A stretch of 64,000 nucleotides of DNA, taken from Cytobacillus sp. S13-E01 (lineage in GTDB: Bacteria > Bacillota > Bacilli > Bacillales > Bacillaceae_L). Made by a program: the position numbers and the translations under genes. Positions 39,776 through 49,534 of the stretch are shown piece after piece; within the stretch, counting starts at the first letter, position 1, and every line of letters starts with the position of its first letter. Where the stretch lies: assembly GCF_029193815.1 (NCBI RefSeq), contig NZ_JARFVC010000005.1, positions 97,541-161,540 on the forward strand. The letters run 5' to 3'. The notes beneath the pieces are model-generated. The model ran no database searches, was not told where the DNA came from, and saw nothing but the letters and a program-made list of their open reading frames with translations.

Positions 39776-40749
39776 GAAAAAAGTTATTAGAGGTTTTCTC
39801 AGGTGCGAAAGGTGATTTTCTTTCAGGCCAGAAAATCAGTGACGAGTTAGGGTGTTCAAGAACTGCTATTTGGAAGCATATTGAAGATTTACGAAAAGAG
39901 GGCTATGAATTAGAAGCGGTCCGAAGACTAGGTTATAGGATTATAAAAAAACCTGATAAAATAAGTGGGAATGAGATTCAATTAGGATTAGAGACAGAGT
40001 CTTTAGGACGTTACGTCCATTTTGAAGAGTCTGTGACTTCGACTCAAAAAATTGCACACCGTTTGGCTTATGAGGGGACTCCAGAAGGAACTATTGTAGT
40101 TGCTGAGGAACAAATTTCTGGACGTGGTAGACTAGACCGAGTTTGGTTTTCTCCAAAGTATACCGGAGTCTGGATGAGTATCATTCTACGTCCTAATATC
40201 CCGCCCGCGCAAGCACCACAGCTTACGCTTCTCGCAGCTGTTGCTGTAGTTCAAGGAATCCAGGAATTGACCGGTCTAGAACCTGATATTAAGTGGCCTA
40301 ATGATATATTATTAAAGGGAAAGAAAGTAGTAGGTATTCTAACAGAGCTACAGGCTGAGGCAGATCGAATAAATTCAGTTATCATAGGTATCGGAATCAA
40401 CGTTAATCATTCAGAAGACCAATTTCCTGACGAAATTAAGTCAATTGCTACATCTTTATCGATTGAACTTGGAGAAAAAGTCAATCGAGCAGCGCTAATT
40501 CAGCGCATCTTAGCAAAGATGGAACATTTGTATACTAGTTATTTGAAGAATGGGTTTGGTGTTATTAAGCTATTATGGGAAAGCTATGCCATTAGTATCG
40601 GACAACAAATAATTGCAAGAACATTAAATGGCTCGATTGAGGGTCGTGCTAAAGGAATTACAGCTGAAGGTGTTTTAGTTCTTGAAGAACTTGACGGGAC
40701 GATTCATCACATCCATTCAGCTGACATAGAACTAGTTTCCAAAGGCTAA
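39760..40749 (+). CDS. birA: biotin-protein ligase / biotin operon repressor BirA
   Basis: Attaches biotin to carboxylases and represses biotin genes. 329 residues: N-terminal winged helix (GQKISDELGCSRTAIWKHIE), a ligase domain with ISGRGRLDRVWFSPKYTGVW and the KWPNDILLKGKKVVGIL lysine region, and a C-terminal SH3-like domain. TTG 39760 is chosen since it aligns exactly with the B. subtilis N-terminus and lies eight bases after AAAGGAGTGG. It overlaps the end of cca by 16 bases. Confidence 0.95.
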   Translation: MQSEMRKKLLEVFSGAKGDFLSGQKISDELGCSRTAIWKHIEDLRKEGYELEAVRRLGYRIIKKPDKISGNEIQLGLETESLGRYVHFEESVTSTQKIAHRLAYEGTPEGTIVVAEEQISGRGRLDRVWFSPKYTGVWMSIILRPNIPPAQAPQLTLLAAVAVVQGIQELTGLEPDIKWPNDILLKGKKVVGILTELQAEADRINSVIIGIGINVNHSEDQFPDEIKSIATSLSIELGEKVNRAALIQRILAKMEHLYTSYLKNGFGVIKLLWESYAISIGQQIIARTLNGSIEGRAKGITAEGVLVLEELDGTIHHIHSADIELVSKG

Positions 40750-40799
40750 GATTTTTAATGATTTCAGAATTTATATACAAAAAATTTGGGGCATAGTTT

Positions 40800-40995
40800 T
40801 GGTGACTAGCTCCGGGTTCCTAGACCTTTCTTAAAAGATAAGAAAGTATAAAAGTTTGTACCAAGTTTTAGTGTCTAGCTCCGGGCGCCATCGACTCTAT
40901 GGTATAAGCCAATCCGTCCGGAAGGTAAAGAACAACCTTCCAGCCGGCTTGTCTTATGCTTATCGCCGATAGGCTGGCGCCCTGCGCTTTTCTTG
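40800..40995 (+). repeat. modular interspersed repeat, copy G
   Basis: A degenerate short unit (GACTAGCTCCGGGTTCCTAG, then CTTTCTT), then a type-2 module and a full unit. The lower stem is GGGCGCC with TGGCGCCC, followed by ATCGACTCTATGG, TATAAG/CTTATG and the alpha hairpin (CCGGAAGGT, then ACCTTCC and CCGG), ending CTGCGCTTTTCTTG. It is the first part of the 552-bp birA-panB gap. Confidence 0.85.
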
Positions 40996-41029
40996 TTAAA
41001 CATAATTGTAGAAATATTGTCACATTTAT

Positions 41030-41038
41030 TGTTATAAT
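41030..41038 (+). promoter_or_regulatory. extended -10 promoter candidate of panBCD
   Basis: TGTTATAAT with no clear -35 element 17 bases upstream. It lies upstream of the pan leader structures. Confidence 0.4.
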
Positions 41039-41124
41039 TAAATGAAACGGGTAGTATCCATTGGAACTACACCAATAGTAAAAGCTTAAAGGGTACTTTT
41101 TTTCAAAACTTAATTTAATGTCTG

Positions 41125-41155
41125 CCTTGATCCAGATGATGGACTGGGACAGAGG
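41125..41155 (+). promoter_or_regulatory. candidate pan RNA motif
   Basis: CCTT-G-A-TCCAG pairs with CTGGG-A-C-A-GAGG as TCCAG/CTGGG, G/C and CCTT/GAGG, leaving unpaired adenosines on both sides of the single G:C pair. The described pan motif is a short stem with conserved bulged adenosines in the 5' UTR of pantothenate genes. A second imperfect stem (GTATCC, ATTGG/CCAAT, GGGTAC and T-run, about 41051-41104) lies upstream. The assignment is by position and shape only. Confidence 0.5.
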
Positions 41156-41188
41156 GATGATTTAAACCGGATTTTTTATGATGCAATC

Positions 41189-41217
41189 CTTCTTTCTCAA
41201 CTGAAAGAAGTTTTTTT
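41189..41217 (+). terminator. attenuator-like terminator before panB
   Basis: CTTCTTTC pairs with GAAAGAAG around TCAACT, followed by seven T, within the leader 85 bases before the panB start. A terminator here suggests regulated readthrough. Confidence 0.8.
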
Positions 41218-41301
41218 ATTGGTAGAATCCTTCATTATACAAAAGTCGGTCTTCTATCATTCGGTTTTTCATCTCCTCTAAAAAAAGGAGGAGGGTATTT
41301 A

Positions 41302-42141
41302 ATGAAACAAACGACAGACTTTTTAAAAATGAAACAAAATAGTGAACCAATTGTGATGTTAACAGCTTATGACTTTCCGTCTGCAAAACATGCAGAGCAA
41401 GCGGGTGTTGACATGATATTAGTTGGTGATTCATTAGGAATGGTAGTTTTAGGATATGATTCAACAGTACCTGTTTCAGTCGATGATATGGTACATCATA
41501 CAAAAGCAGTAAAACGAGGAGCTAAAAATACGTTTATCGTTACAGATATGCCATTTATGTCATATCATGTTTCGATTGCTGAAACGATGAAAAACGCAGC
41601 TAGACTTGTACAAGAAGCTGGAGCGCATGCGGTAAAAGTTGAAGGAGCTAAAGATGTCTTATCTGTAATTAAACTTTTAACTGATGCGGGAGTACCAGTG
41701 GTTGCGCATCTTGGATTAACACCCCAATCTGTTGGGGTTTTAGGTGGATATAAAGTTCAAGGCAAAGATGTAGAAAGTGCACGACAATTAATCAATGATG
41801 CTAAAAAATGTGAAGAGGCTGGAGCAATTGCATTAGTGTTAGAATGCGTACCTAAGCAATTAGCCGAACAGGTCACTGAGGCTCTTACAATTCCAACGAT
41901 AGGAATTGGAGCTGGACATAATACAGATGGCCAAGTGCTTGTTTATCATGATGTGATCGCCTATGGAGTTGACCGTGTTCCTAAATTTGTAAAACAATAT
42001 ACTACGATTAATGAAGAAATTAGTAAAGGCTTAGATAGCTATGTAAAAGAAGTGAAATCGAGGCATTTTCCTGAGGATAAACATGCGTTTACAATGAAAG
42101 AAGACCAACTAGAAGCGTTATATGGAGGAACAGGGAAATGA
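41302..42141 (+). CDS. panB: 3-methyl-2-oxobutanoate hydroxymethyltransferase
   Basis: First step of pantothenate synthesis, producing ketopantoate. 279 residues, TIM barrel. Conserved [35 protein letters not shown] and [29 protein letters not shown] precedes the ATG. Overlaps panC by 4 bases (ATGA). First gene of panBCD, so it would be the main target of the leader structures. Confidence 0.97.
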   Translation: MKQTTDFLKMKQNSEPIVMLTAYDFPSAKHAEQAGVDMILVGDSLGMVVLGYDSTVPVSVDDMVHHTKAVKRGAKNTFIVTDMPFMSYHVSIAETMKNAARLVQEAGAHAVKVEGAKDVLSVIKLLTDAGVPVVAHLGLTPQSVGVLGGYKVQGKDVESARQLINDAKKCEEAGAIALVLECVPKQLAEQVTEALTIPTIGIGAGHNTDGQVLVYHDVIAYGVDRVPKFVKQYTTINEEISKGLDSYVKEVKSRHFPEDKHAFTMKEDQLEALYGGTGK

Positions 42142-42986
42142 AAATTATTGAATCAATAACAGAAATGCAAAAGCTTTCTCAAGAAATGAGATTGAAGGGC
42201 CAATCAATAGGATTTGTTCCGACAATGGGATTTCTCCATGAAGGGCATTTAACATTGATTAATAATGCAAGAAAAGAAAATGATGTTGTTGTCGTGAGTA
42301 TATTTGTAAATCCTTTACAGTTTGGGCCTAATGAAGATTTTGGAAGTTATCCTCGTGATATTGAGCGGGATCAAAAGTTGGCACAAAATGCAGGTGTCGA
42401 TGTACTATTCAATCCAAGTACTGATGGGATGTACCGTGGTACCACCATGTCCGCATCAATTCAAGTTAAAGAAAGAGTGGATGTACTTTGCGGAAAAAAA
42501 CGGGAAGGTCACTTTGATGGTGTTGCAACTGTGGTTTCAAAGCTATTTAATATCGTCTTACCACATCGCGCCTATTTTGGCATGAAGGATGCGCAACAAG
42601 TTGCAGTTATTCATGGGTTAATAGAAGACTTTAATATCCCAGTTCAGTTAGTACCAATTGAAACGATTAGGGAAGAGGATGGCTTGGCAAAAAGCTCTCG
42701 TAACGTATACCTTTCGTCACAAGAAAGAAATGAAGCACCTGTGCTTTATAAAAGTCTTGTTAGGGGTAAACAAGCAATTGAAGAGGGTGAACGGGATCCT
42801 GAGAAAATTAAATCAATGATTATAGAAAATATTACCAGTGAAACTACCGCAAAAATCGATTATGTTGATATTTATAGTTATCCAGAATTGAAACCGCTAA
42901 CAGTAATATCTGGAAAGGTAATTATTGCACTAGCTATTAAGTTTACAAAAGCTCGACTTATTGATAATATATCTTTTGACGTATAA
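42138..42986 (+). CDS. panC: pantothenate synthetase
   Basis: ATP-dependent joining of pantoate and beta-alanine. 282 residues. HIGH-like motif [16 protein letters not shown] near residue 28, [12 protein letters not shown], and the KMSKS-like [24 protein letters not shown] precedes the ATG inside panB, so translation is coupled. panD follows after 63 bases. Confidence 0.97.
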   Translation: MKIIESITEMQKLSQEMRLKGQSIGFVPTMGFLHEGHLTLINNARKENDVVVVSIFVNPLQFGPNEDFGSYPRDIERDQKLAQNAGVDVLFNPSTDGMYRGTTMSASIQVKERVDVLCGKKREGHFDGVATVVSKLFNIVLPHRAYFGMKDAQQVAVIHGLIEDFNIPVQLVPIETIREEDGLAKSSRNVYLSSQERNEAPVLYKSLVRGKQAIEEGERDPEKIKSMIIENITSETTAKIDYVDIYSYPELKPLTVISGKVIIALAIKFTKARLIDNISFDV

Positions 42987-43049
42987 AAAGTTTTACAGCA
43001 GTTAGAGAAAAATAAGTAGAGAAATGGTTAGGTTAAAGGGGGAGTCATC

Positions 43050-43433
43050 ATGTTTAGAACAATGATGAATGCAAAAATTCACCGTGCTCGAGTTACCGAA
43101 GCTAATTTAGAATATGTTGGAAGTATAACTATAGATGAAAATATATTAGATGCTGTAGGTATGGTTGCAAATGAAAAAGTACAAATTGTGAATAATAATA
43201 ATGGTGCTCGTTTTGAAACGTATATTATTCCTGGTGAAAGAGATAGTGGTGTATTTTGTTTGAATGGGGCTGCTGCTCGGTTAGTTCAAAAAGAAGATGT
43301 TATCATCGTTATATCCTATGCACTCATTTCTGAGGATAAGCTTTCATCACACACACCAAAAGTAGCAATTATGGATGAAAATAATCGTATCAAAGAATTA
43401 ATTGGTCAAGAACCTGCAGCTACTGTATTATAA
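43050..43433 (+). CDS. panD: aspartate 1-decarboxylase proenzyme
   Basis: Makes beta-alanine from aspartate using a pyruvoyl cofactor. 127 residues; self-cleavage is expected at Gly24-Ser25 ([10 protein letters not shown]), with catalytic context [11 protein letters not shown] and the [16 protein letters not shown] region. AAAGGGGGAGT precedes the ATG. Last gene of panBCD, with a terminator directly after it. Confidence 0.97.
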   Translation: MFRTMMNAKIHRARVTEANLEYVGSITIDENILDAVGMVANEKVQIVNNNNGARFETYIIPGERDSGVFCLNGAAARLVQKEDVIIVISYALISEDKLSSHTPKVAIMDENNRIKELIGQEPAATVL

Positions 43434-43438
43434 TAGTA

Positions 43439-43460
43439 GCCCCCTTAATGGGGGTTTTTT
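43439..43460 (+). terminator. terminator after panD
   Basis: CCCCC and GGGGG around TTAAT, followed by six T. Confidence 0.92.
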
Positions 43461-43531
43461 GTTTTAATAATAGAAACAAGTAAACACTAAATAGTGAATA
43501 AACTTCACTTCTAAAACTGAGGTGTTTTTTG

Positions 43532-46345
43532 ATGAAGCAACGTTTTGTTGTAGTAGATATAGAAACAACTGGTAATTCCCCGAAAAAGGGGGATAAAATT
43601 ATACAGTTTGCAGCCGTTGTAATTGAAGACGGAGAAATATGTGAGCGCTTTGCAAGCTTTATTAACCCAGGAAGAGATATACCACCGTTTATTGAACAAT
43701 TCACCGGAATCACGAGTGAAGTGGTTTATAATGCTCCTAGTTTTGATTTAATTGCTCCTGAAATTAATTTATTATTAGAAGGGGCCTATTTTGTTGCACA
43801 CAATGTTCCGTTTGATTTAACCTTTCTTCAAGAGGAACTAACAAATTGTGGTTACGATCATTTTAAGGGGCCAACACTTGATACGGTAGAATTAGCTCGG
43901 ATTATGATACCGTCGACAGAAAGTTATAAATTAGGTCAGCTTGCTGAAAATTTTTCACTTTCACATGATAATCCACATCAAGCCGATAGTGATGCTGAAG
44001 TAACAGCCGAGATTCTATTGAAGATACTTACAAAGGTAAAATCACTACCACTTGATACATGTGCGCGATTACTGCAATACGCACCCTATTTAAAAAGCGA
44101 CATACATAACATTTTAATTTCTATCATCGAAGAAAAGGAAAGAAACGTAACGTCTGAAGGGAAATTATTTGATATTTATCGAGGGATAGCATTAAAGGTG
44201 AAAAGCAAAGATCAAATGAAAGATGATACGAAACCTTATATATACGACACATTCAAAAAGCAACTTTTTGGCGAGAATGGTTTGCTCTCTACTAGCATGG
44301 ATAGGTACGAAGAAAGAGAAGGCCAAATAGAGATGATGGATATTGTGAATGCAGCTCTTGACGACCATCAACACACATTAATTGAAGCAGGTACAGGCAT
44401 TGGTAAAACACTTGCGTACTTAATTCCTAGTATCATTTATGCAAAAAATCATGGAAGGCCCATTGTTATTAGCACAAATACAATTCAGCTACAACAACAA
44501 CTTTTAGAACATGATGTCCCTATATTAAAAAAAGTAATTCCCTTTTCTTTTGACGTATCATTACTAAAAGGACGTAGTCACTATTTATGCTTAAGAAAGT
44601 TTGAACAAGTTCTATACGAGCAAGAAACAAATTATGATTCAATTCTTGCCAAAGCACAAATATTAGTGTGGTTAACAGAAACCGATACAGGGGATGTAGA
44701 TGAGTTAAACCTACCATCAGGAGGTAGACTCCTATGGAATCGAGTGAAAAGTGATAGAAACACATCCTTAGGTAAGGAATGTCCATGGAGATCACGTTGC
44801 TTTTACAGAAAGGCCAAAAGGAAGGCGCAAATTTCAGACTTAATTATTACAAATCATGCATTATTGTTTAGCGATTTAACATCCGAAAGCGACATCTTAC
44901 CAAGCTATAAAGAAGTGATTATAGATGAGGCTCATCATATTGAGAATATAGCTAGTGAACATCTTGGCTATAAGCTCGATTACCTGGAGCTACATAATCT
45001 ATTCATAAGAATTGGCACAATTGATAGTAAGGACCTATTTGCAAAGGTTGTGAAAATATTCAAAGGGATTGGGCTTGGTAATGAAAAATCAATCGATTTA
45101 ATTGATTTAGTGGTTAAAGAAATTAGAATACAATTGGATGATCTTTTTACGCTCATTCGGTCGTTTGTATTACAACACACTAAACAAATTGATTCGTCGA
45201 ATAATCGGGTATACTTCCGTTTGGATTCTTCTGTAGAGGACCATAATAGTTGGTGGGGTATTTCAGAGGGTTCAACTAAACTCATTTCAAAATTAAAGAC
45301 ATTTCATGCGTTAATTGTTGAGCAAAGAAACCTTTTTAAACCGCTTCAGAAATTAGTAACCCCACTTCAAAAAGGTATTATTTATGATTTCTTTTCAATT
45401 TCAAATTCAACAAGCACTGCAATTGACAAAATCACAACTTTAATACAGAGAACAAATAGTAAAGGGGTTACTTGGTTTGAAGCAGATACAAAAGGAGCAA
45501 AAAATTCAGTATTTCTTTATAATCAGCCTACAGATGTATCAGAAAAGTTAGCGGATTTATTTTATTCAAACAAAAAATGTGTGATTATGACATCTGCTAC
45601 CCTTTCGATTAAAGGATCATTTAGTTATACGGTCAATAGGCTAGGGTTAGAAGATTTTCAACCGCAGACGTATTCTATACCATCACCTTTTGACTACAAA
45701 AAGCAGGCTGCAATCATGATACCAACTGATCTGCCAGATATTAAAGTTGTATCTCTTGATGAGTACGTTCATTCAATTGCTATTCATATAGCAGAAATTG
45801 CAAATAAAACGAACGGAAGAATGCTTGTTTTATTTACATCATATGAAATGTTAAAGTTAACATATTCTACTCTAAAAGAAATTCCATTTCTTACTGAATT
45901 TATCATTATTGCACAAGGTGTTAGTGGCGGTAGTCGGACAAAGCTAACTAAAAACTTTCAGGCATTTGCAAAATCAATACTACTTGGAACGAGTAGTTTT
46001 TGGGAGGGTGTAGATATTCCTGGTGAGGATTTGACAACGTTAGTAATAGTAAGGCTTCCTTTTTCTCCACCAGATGATCCTGTATATGCTGCTCGTGCAG
46101 AACAAATAAAAAAAATCGGTAGAAACCCATTTAAAGAACTTGCGCTGCCTCAGGCAATTATTCGCTTTAAACAAGGATTTGGAAGGTTAGTTCGAACAAA
46201 GGATGATAAAGGGGTCGTTTTCGTATTTGATCGCCGTATAACTACAACTACCTATGGGAATCAGTTCCTATTAGCACTACCTGAAATTTCAGTCCAAGAG
46301 GAGCCACTTCATACATTGTTAGACAAGCTTGATAAATTGATCTAA
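43532..46345 (+). CDS. dinG: DinG-family exonuclease-helicase
   Basis: 937 residues. An N-terminal DEDDh 3'-5' exonuclease (VVDIETTGNSP at 7-17, AHNVPFDLTFL, HQADSDAEVTAEI) is fused to an XPD-like helicase with Walker A EAGTGIGKT, DEAH box IIDEAHHIEN and motif VI QGFGRLVRT. The fusion is the Firmicutes form; in S. aureus the DinG nuclease is active. Of the four iron-sulfur cysteines of XPD relatives, three can be placed (YLCLRK, ECPWRSRC) and the expected one in C-L-G-K-E-C is serine. GAGGTG precedes ATG 43532. Confidence 0.93.
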   Translation: MKQRFVVVDIETTGNSPKKGDKIIQFAAVVIEDGEICERFASFINPGRDIPPFIEQFTGITSEVVYNAPSFDLIAPEINLLLEGAYFVAHNVPFDLTFLQEELTNCGYDHFKGPTLDTVELARIMIPSTESYKLGQLAENFSLSHDNPHQADSDAEVTAEILLKILTKVKSLPLDTCARLLQYAPYLKSDIHNILISIIEEKERNVTSEGKLFDIYRGIALKVKSKDQMKDDTKPYIYDTFKKQLFGENGLLSTSMDRYEEREGQIEMMDIVNAALDDHQHTLIEAGTGIGKTLAYLIPSIIYAKNHGRPIVISTNTIQLQQQLLEHDVPILKKVIPFSFDVSLLKGRSHYLCLRKFEQVLYEQETNYDSILAKAQILVWLTETDTGDVDELNLPSGGRLLWNRVKSDRNTSLGKECPWRSRCFYRKAKRKAQISDLIITNHALLFSDLTSESDILPSYKEVIIDEAHHIENIASEHLGYKLDYLELHNLFIRIGTIDSKDLFAKVVKIFKGIGLGNEKSIDLIDLVVKEIRIQLDDLFTLIRSFVLQHTKQIDSSNNRVYFRLDSSVEDHNSWWGISEGSTKLISKLKTFHALIVEQRNLFKPLQKLVTPLQKGIIYDFFSISNSTSTAIDKITTLIQRTNSKGVTWFEADTKGAKNSVFLYNQPTDVSEKLADLFYSNKKCVIMTSATLSIKGSFSYTVNRLGLEDFQPQTYSIPSPFDYKKQAAIMIPTDLPDIKVVSLDEYVHSIAIHIAEIANKTNGRMLVLFTSYEMLKLTYSTLKEIPFLTEFIIIAQGVSGGSRTKLTKNFQAFAKSILLGTSSFWEGVDIPGEDLTTLVIVRLPFSPPDDPVYAARAEQIKKIGRNPFKELALPQAIIRFKQGFGRLVRTKDDKGVVFVFDRRITTTTYGNQFLLALPEISVQEEPLHTLLDKLDKLI

Positions 46346-46458
46346 GTAGGAACAGGTGAGCTTTATGCCTAAAGCCTTAGTCTTTAAGTCCATGTATCAA
46401 AGGATATTTTTGCTTTAATAACACACGCTAAATCTAGACCGTTTTTGGAGGAATAGAT

Positions 46459-47313
46459 GTGAGATATTTAGTAGTAGTAGCAATGATTTTTCTAAGTGTT
46501 TTTCTAACAGGATTCGCCGATACAGAAATTCCAACAGAAATTGAAAAAGTAAATCTAAAACTTGATGATGATGAATTAGCAATAACGTTTTTAGACTTAT
46601 CAAGCGGTGAAGCAACACTAATTAACCACGTAGACGGGGGAAATATCCTTATAAATGCAGGGGGACCAGGAACTAAAGAGGAACTTGAAAATCTTTTAAA
46701 TATGTACAATATAACCAATCTTAAATCAATTATAATTACAAAAGAGGATGCGCAATACCAATCAAATCTAGATTGGTTAATCAAAAAGTACAGTCCAAGT
46801 GAATTGATTATAGGAAATTTATTTACCGAAGTTATTAATTCTAAAACAATTCCTAAAGTTATTAAATGGAAACAAACTGATAAACATGAACTTTTACCTG
46901 GTATGAAGGTTGAAGTAATTCAACAAGGGATTAGTCATGATGGAATAATGGGAATGGATTTGTTATTTGAATTTGGAAGCCATCATATTTTGTATATGAC
47001 TACTTCAAATAAGAATGTTGAAACATCACTAATAGCTAGGAAGGATTTATCGAAGGTTAATATTATAAAGGTCGCAGACTTTGCTCGAGATGGAGGATCT
47101 TCTCAAGATTTTATTGAGCATATTGACCCACAAGTTGCAATCATTTTTCAAATGAAAGGGAAAAATCCTAGCTTAGATGTTATGGAAAGGCTAAGAGAAA
47201 CATGGATTGATACCTATAGCACTAAGCAATTTGGAAATATCACAATTAAATGTAATCAAAATGAATATGATGTCATTACGATCTCAATTGAAAGTTCTCA
47301 AATAGTGAAATAA
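46459..47313 (+). CDS. secreted metallo-beta-lactamase-fold protein without metal ligands (ComEC-like)
   Basis: 284 residues with an N-terminal signal or anchor (MRYLVVVAMIFLSVFLTG). ITFLDLSSGEATLINHVDGG, then NILINAGGPG, follows the start of ComEC-type metallo-beta-lactamase domains. Where these have T-H-x-H-x-D-H, this protein has ITKEDAQYQSN, so the metal site is absent. GTG 46459 follows TTGGAGGAA; the overlapping ATG is in another frame. B. subtilis has no gene here between dinG and ypmA. Probably non-catalytic; function unknown. Confidence 0.75.
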   Translation: MRYLVVVAMIFLSVFLTGFADTEIPTEIEKVNLKLDDDELAITFLDLSSGEATLINHVDGGNILINAGGPGTKEELENLLNMYNITNLKSIIITKEDAQYQSNLDWLIKKYSPSELIIGNLFTEVINSKTIPKVIKWKQTDKHELLPGMKVEVIQQGISHDGIMGMDLLFEFGSHHILYMTTSNKNVETSLIARKDLSKVNIIKVADFARDGGSSQDFIEHIDPQVAIIFQMKGKNPSLDVMERLRETWIDTYSTKQFGNITIKCNQNEYDVITISIESSQIVK

Positions 47314-47370
47314 GCTTGTCATTAGGCAAGAAACTTTCCATAACTTACTCGTTCTTATCTTTTGAAAAAA

Positions 47371-47393
47371 ACTGCCACGTAAATTGTGGCAGT
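47371..47393. terminator. hairpin after the ComEC-like gene
   Basis: ACTGCCAC and GTGGCAGT around GTAAATT. The homopolymer (AAAAAA) is on the 5' side, so it reads as an intrinsic terminator on the minus strand; in the plus direction it lacks a T-run. Confidence 0.6.
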
Positions 47394-47570
47394 TCCATTG
47401 TAGGTGTGGGTTAGGAGATATTTTATTGTACTAAATTAATATCATAAAGGTTATATCACCTGTTATAATGATAAAGAATACAACTTCGAATTGTTGTAGT
47501 AGTTATATTGTTACCTATGTGTGCATTCATATGAGTAACAAAATTTGTGATGCATGTAGGAGGATGGATA

Positions 47571-47741
47571 ATGGAAAGTAAAATTGAGGTATTATCAACA
47601 GTTAAAATTCAACATTCACCTGAGCTTTATAAAATTGTTGATAATTTAAACAGAACATTAAAAACGAAGGATTTAATGTTCGGACTAGCATTAGATGAAA
47701 AAGATCAAAATCAAGCTATATTTACAATATATCGAACCTGA
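47571..47741 (+). CDS. ypmA: small protein YpmA
   Basis: 56 residues, the same length as B. subtilis YpmA. Sequence MESKIEVLSTVKIQHSPELY, then KIVDNLNRTLK and LMFGLALDE. ATG 47571 follows TAGGAGGATGG. Unknown function; soluble. It is followed after 13 bases by ypmB. Confidence 0.85.
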   Translation: MESKIEVLSTVKIQHSPELYKIVDNLNRTLKTKDLMFGLALDEKDQNQAIFTIYRT

Positions 47742-47754
47742 TGATGTGAACATT

Positions 47755-48225
47755 ATGAAAAAATTGTTGTTTTTTATTTTTTTAGCATTTGTTGTTGTAG
47801 TGTGGCAAGCGGTGAGCTTATATTTAGCGGCATTAGAGCCCAAGACTGCCCAAGAGGAAGTAGCCATCGATACTGCAAAAGTAGAAGCTGGTTTACAGAC
47901 GATAAATGAAGTACATTCATATTATGGGAAAGTTGCCTATCAAGTAATCTTAGGAATTACAGCTGAAAATGAAAAAGTTGTTGTCTGGATTCCTGAAGAT
48001 GAAGGTGAAATTGTTATAAAAAAACAAAACGAAGGTATATCAAAAGAACAAGTTATTACTGATTTAAAGGCTGAACGCAATCCGAAGGAAATAAGATCCG
48101 TAAAGCTAGGGATTGAAAAAAATATTCCTCTTTGGGAGGTCATATACATTAACGAAAATGATCGATTAACATATTACTATAGTGATTTTGAAACAGGAGA
48201 GCTATTAAAAAGAACAACGCCATAA
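47755..48225 (+). CDS. ypmB: membrane-anchored protein YpmB
   Basis: 156 residues: one N-terminal membrane helix (LLFFIFLAFVVVVWQAVSLY), then an extracytoplasmic part of two PepSY-like units (TAENEKVVVWIPEDEGEIV; PLWEVIYINENDRLTYYYSD), ending YSDFETGELLKRTTP. Size and order agree with B. subtilis YpmB. PepSY domains often act as peptidase inhibitors, but the role is not known. aspB starts 20 bases downstream. Confidence 0.88.
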   Translation: MKKLLFFIFLAFVVVVWQAVSLYLAALEPKTAQEEVAIDTAKVEAGLQTINEVHSYYGKVAYQVILGITAENEKVVVWIPEDEGEIVIKKQNEGISKEQVITDLKAERNPKEIRSVKLGIEKNIPLWEVIYINENDRLTYYYSDFETGELLKRTTP

Positions 48226-48244
48226 AAATCTAGGGGGAAATAGA

Positions 48245-49429
48245 ATGAACTTAGCTAAGAGAGTTTCCGCACTTGCACCATCAACCACGCTTGAAATTAC
48301 TGCAAAGGCAAAAGCACTTAAAGATGCTGGATTTGATGTAATAGGCTTAGGCGCTGGAGAACCTGACTTTAATACTCCACAACATATAATTGAAGCTTCC
48401 ATCCAAGCAATGAATGAGGGACATACGAAATACACTCCTACTGGTGGATTACCAGGTTTAAAAAATGCGATTATCAAAAAATTAAAGCAAGATCAAGATC
48501 TTACCTATAACCCAAATGAAATAATCGTTTGTTCTGGTGCAAAACATGCCCTTTATACATTGTTCCAAGTCATTCTAGATGAGGGTGATGAAGTCATTAT
48601 TCCAACCCCATACTGGGTAAGCTATCCAGAACAAGTTAAGTTAGCAGGTGGTACACCTATTTATATCGAAGGCTTTGAAAAGAATGAATTCAAAATAACA
48701 CCTGAGCAAATAGAAGGAGTTATTACTGAACGTACAAAAGCTATCATTATAAACTCGCCAAGTAACCCAACAGGAATGATTTATTCTAAGGAAGAGCTTA
48801 AAGCACTAGGTGATGTATGTTTACAAAAGAATATTTTAATTGTATCAGACGAAATATACGAAAAACTAACATATGGAGAGTATAAGCATTACTCCATTGC
48901 CGAACTTTCAACAGAATTAAAGGAAAAAACAATTGTTATTAATGGGGTTTCTAAATCACACTCGATGACAGGATGGCGTATTGGGTATGCAGCTGGAAAT
49001 AAGGATATCATTAGTGCGATGACAAACCTAGCAAGTCACAGCACATCAAACCCTACTTCTATTGCTCAGTACGGGACGATTGCCGCATATGAAGGGACAC
49101 AAGAGCCAGTAGAAGTAATGAGAAAAGCATTTGAAGAGCGATTAAATATAATCTATAAAAAATTAATTGAACTGCCTGGATTTTCTTGCATAAAACCACA
49201 AGGTGCATTCTACTTGTTTCCAAATGCAAAACAAGCGGCTTTACAAGCTGGATATAATACTGTTGATGATTTAGTCACAGCTCTGTTAGAGGAGGAAAAA
49301 GTTGCAATTATACCGGGATCTGGTTTTGGGGCTCCTGATTATGTTCGACTATCTTATGCAACTTCTTTAGATTCGCTGGAAAAAGCAATTGAACGAATTA
49401 ACCAATTTATGATTAGAAAGTCTGAATAG
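48245..49429 (+). CDS. aspB: aspartate aminotransferase
   Basis: Pyridoxal phosphate enzyme exchanging amino groups between aspartate and glutamate. 394 residues, class I subgroup Ib. SPSNPTGMIYS, DEIYEKLTYGEYKH, and the Schiff-base Lys237 in NGVSKSHSMTGWRIGY. AGGGGGAAAT precedes the ATG. Between ypmB and asnS, it supplies aspartate near the asparaginyl-tRNA gene. Confidence 0.96.
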   Translation: MNLAKRVSALAPSTTLEITAKAKALKDAGFDVIGLGAGEPDFNTPQHIIEASIQAMNEGHTKYTPTGGLPGLKNAIIKKLKQDQDLTYNPNEIIVCSGAKHALYTLFQVILDEGDEVIIPTPYWVSYPEQVKLAGGTPIYIEGFEKNEFKITPEQIEGVITERTKAIIINSPSNPTGMIYSKEELKALGDVCLQKNILIVSDEIYEKLTYGEYKHYSIAELSTELKEKTIVINGVSKSHSMTGWRIGYAAGNKDIISAMTNLASHSTSNPTSIAQYGTIAAYEGTQEPVEVMRKAFEERLNIIYKKLIELPGFSCIKPQGAFYLFPNAKQAALQAGYNTVDDLVTALLEEEKVAIIPGSGFGAPDYVRLSYATSLDSLEKAIERINQFMIRKSE

Positions 49430-49450
49430 AACCTTGTTTCTAAACATACC

Positions 49451-49478
49451 AGGCATTCGTGGTTAGTACTGAATGCCT
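49451..49478 (+). terminator. hairpin after aspB
   Basis: AGGCATTC pairs with GAATGCCT over a 12-base loop; no T-run follows, so termination is uncertain. Confidence 0.45.
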
Positions 49479-49504
49479 CATGAATCTGTTGTTTATTCAT
49501 TTGT

Positions 49505-49534
49505 TTGCACAAACGATATATCGAATTGTATAAT
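49505..49534 (+). promoter_or_regulatory. promoter of asnS
   Basis: TTGCAC (49505-49510) and TATAAT (49529-49534) with an 18-base gap, about 75 bases before the start. There is no room for a T-box leader. Confidence 0.65.
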
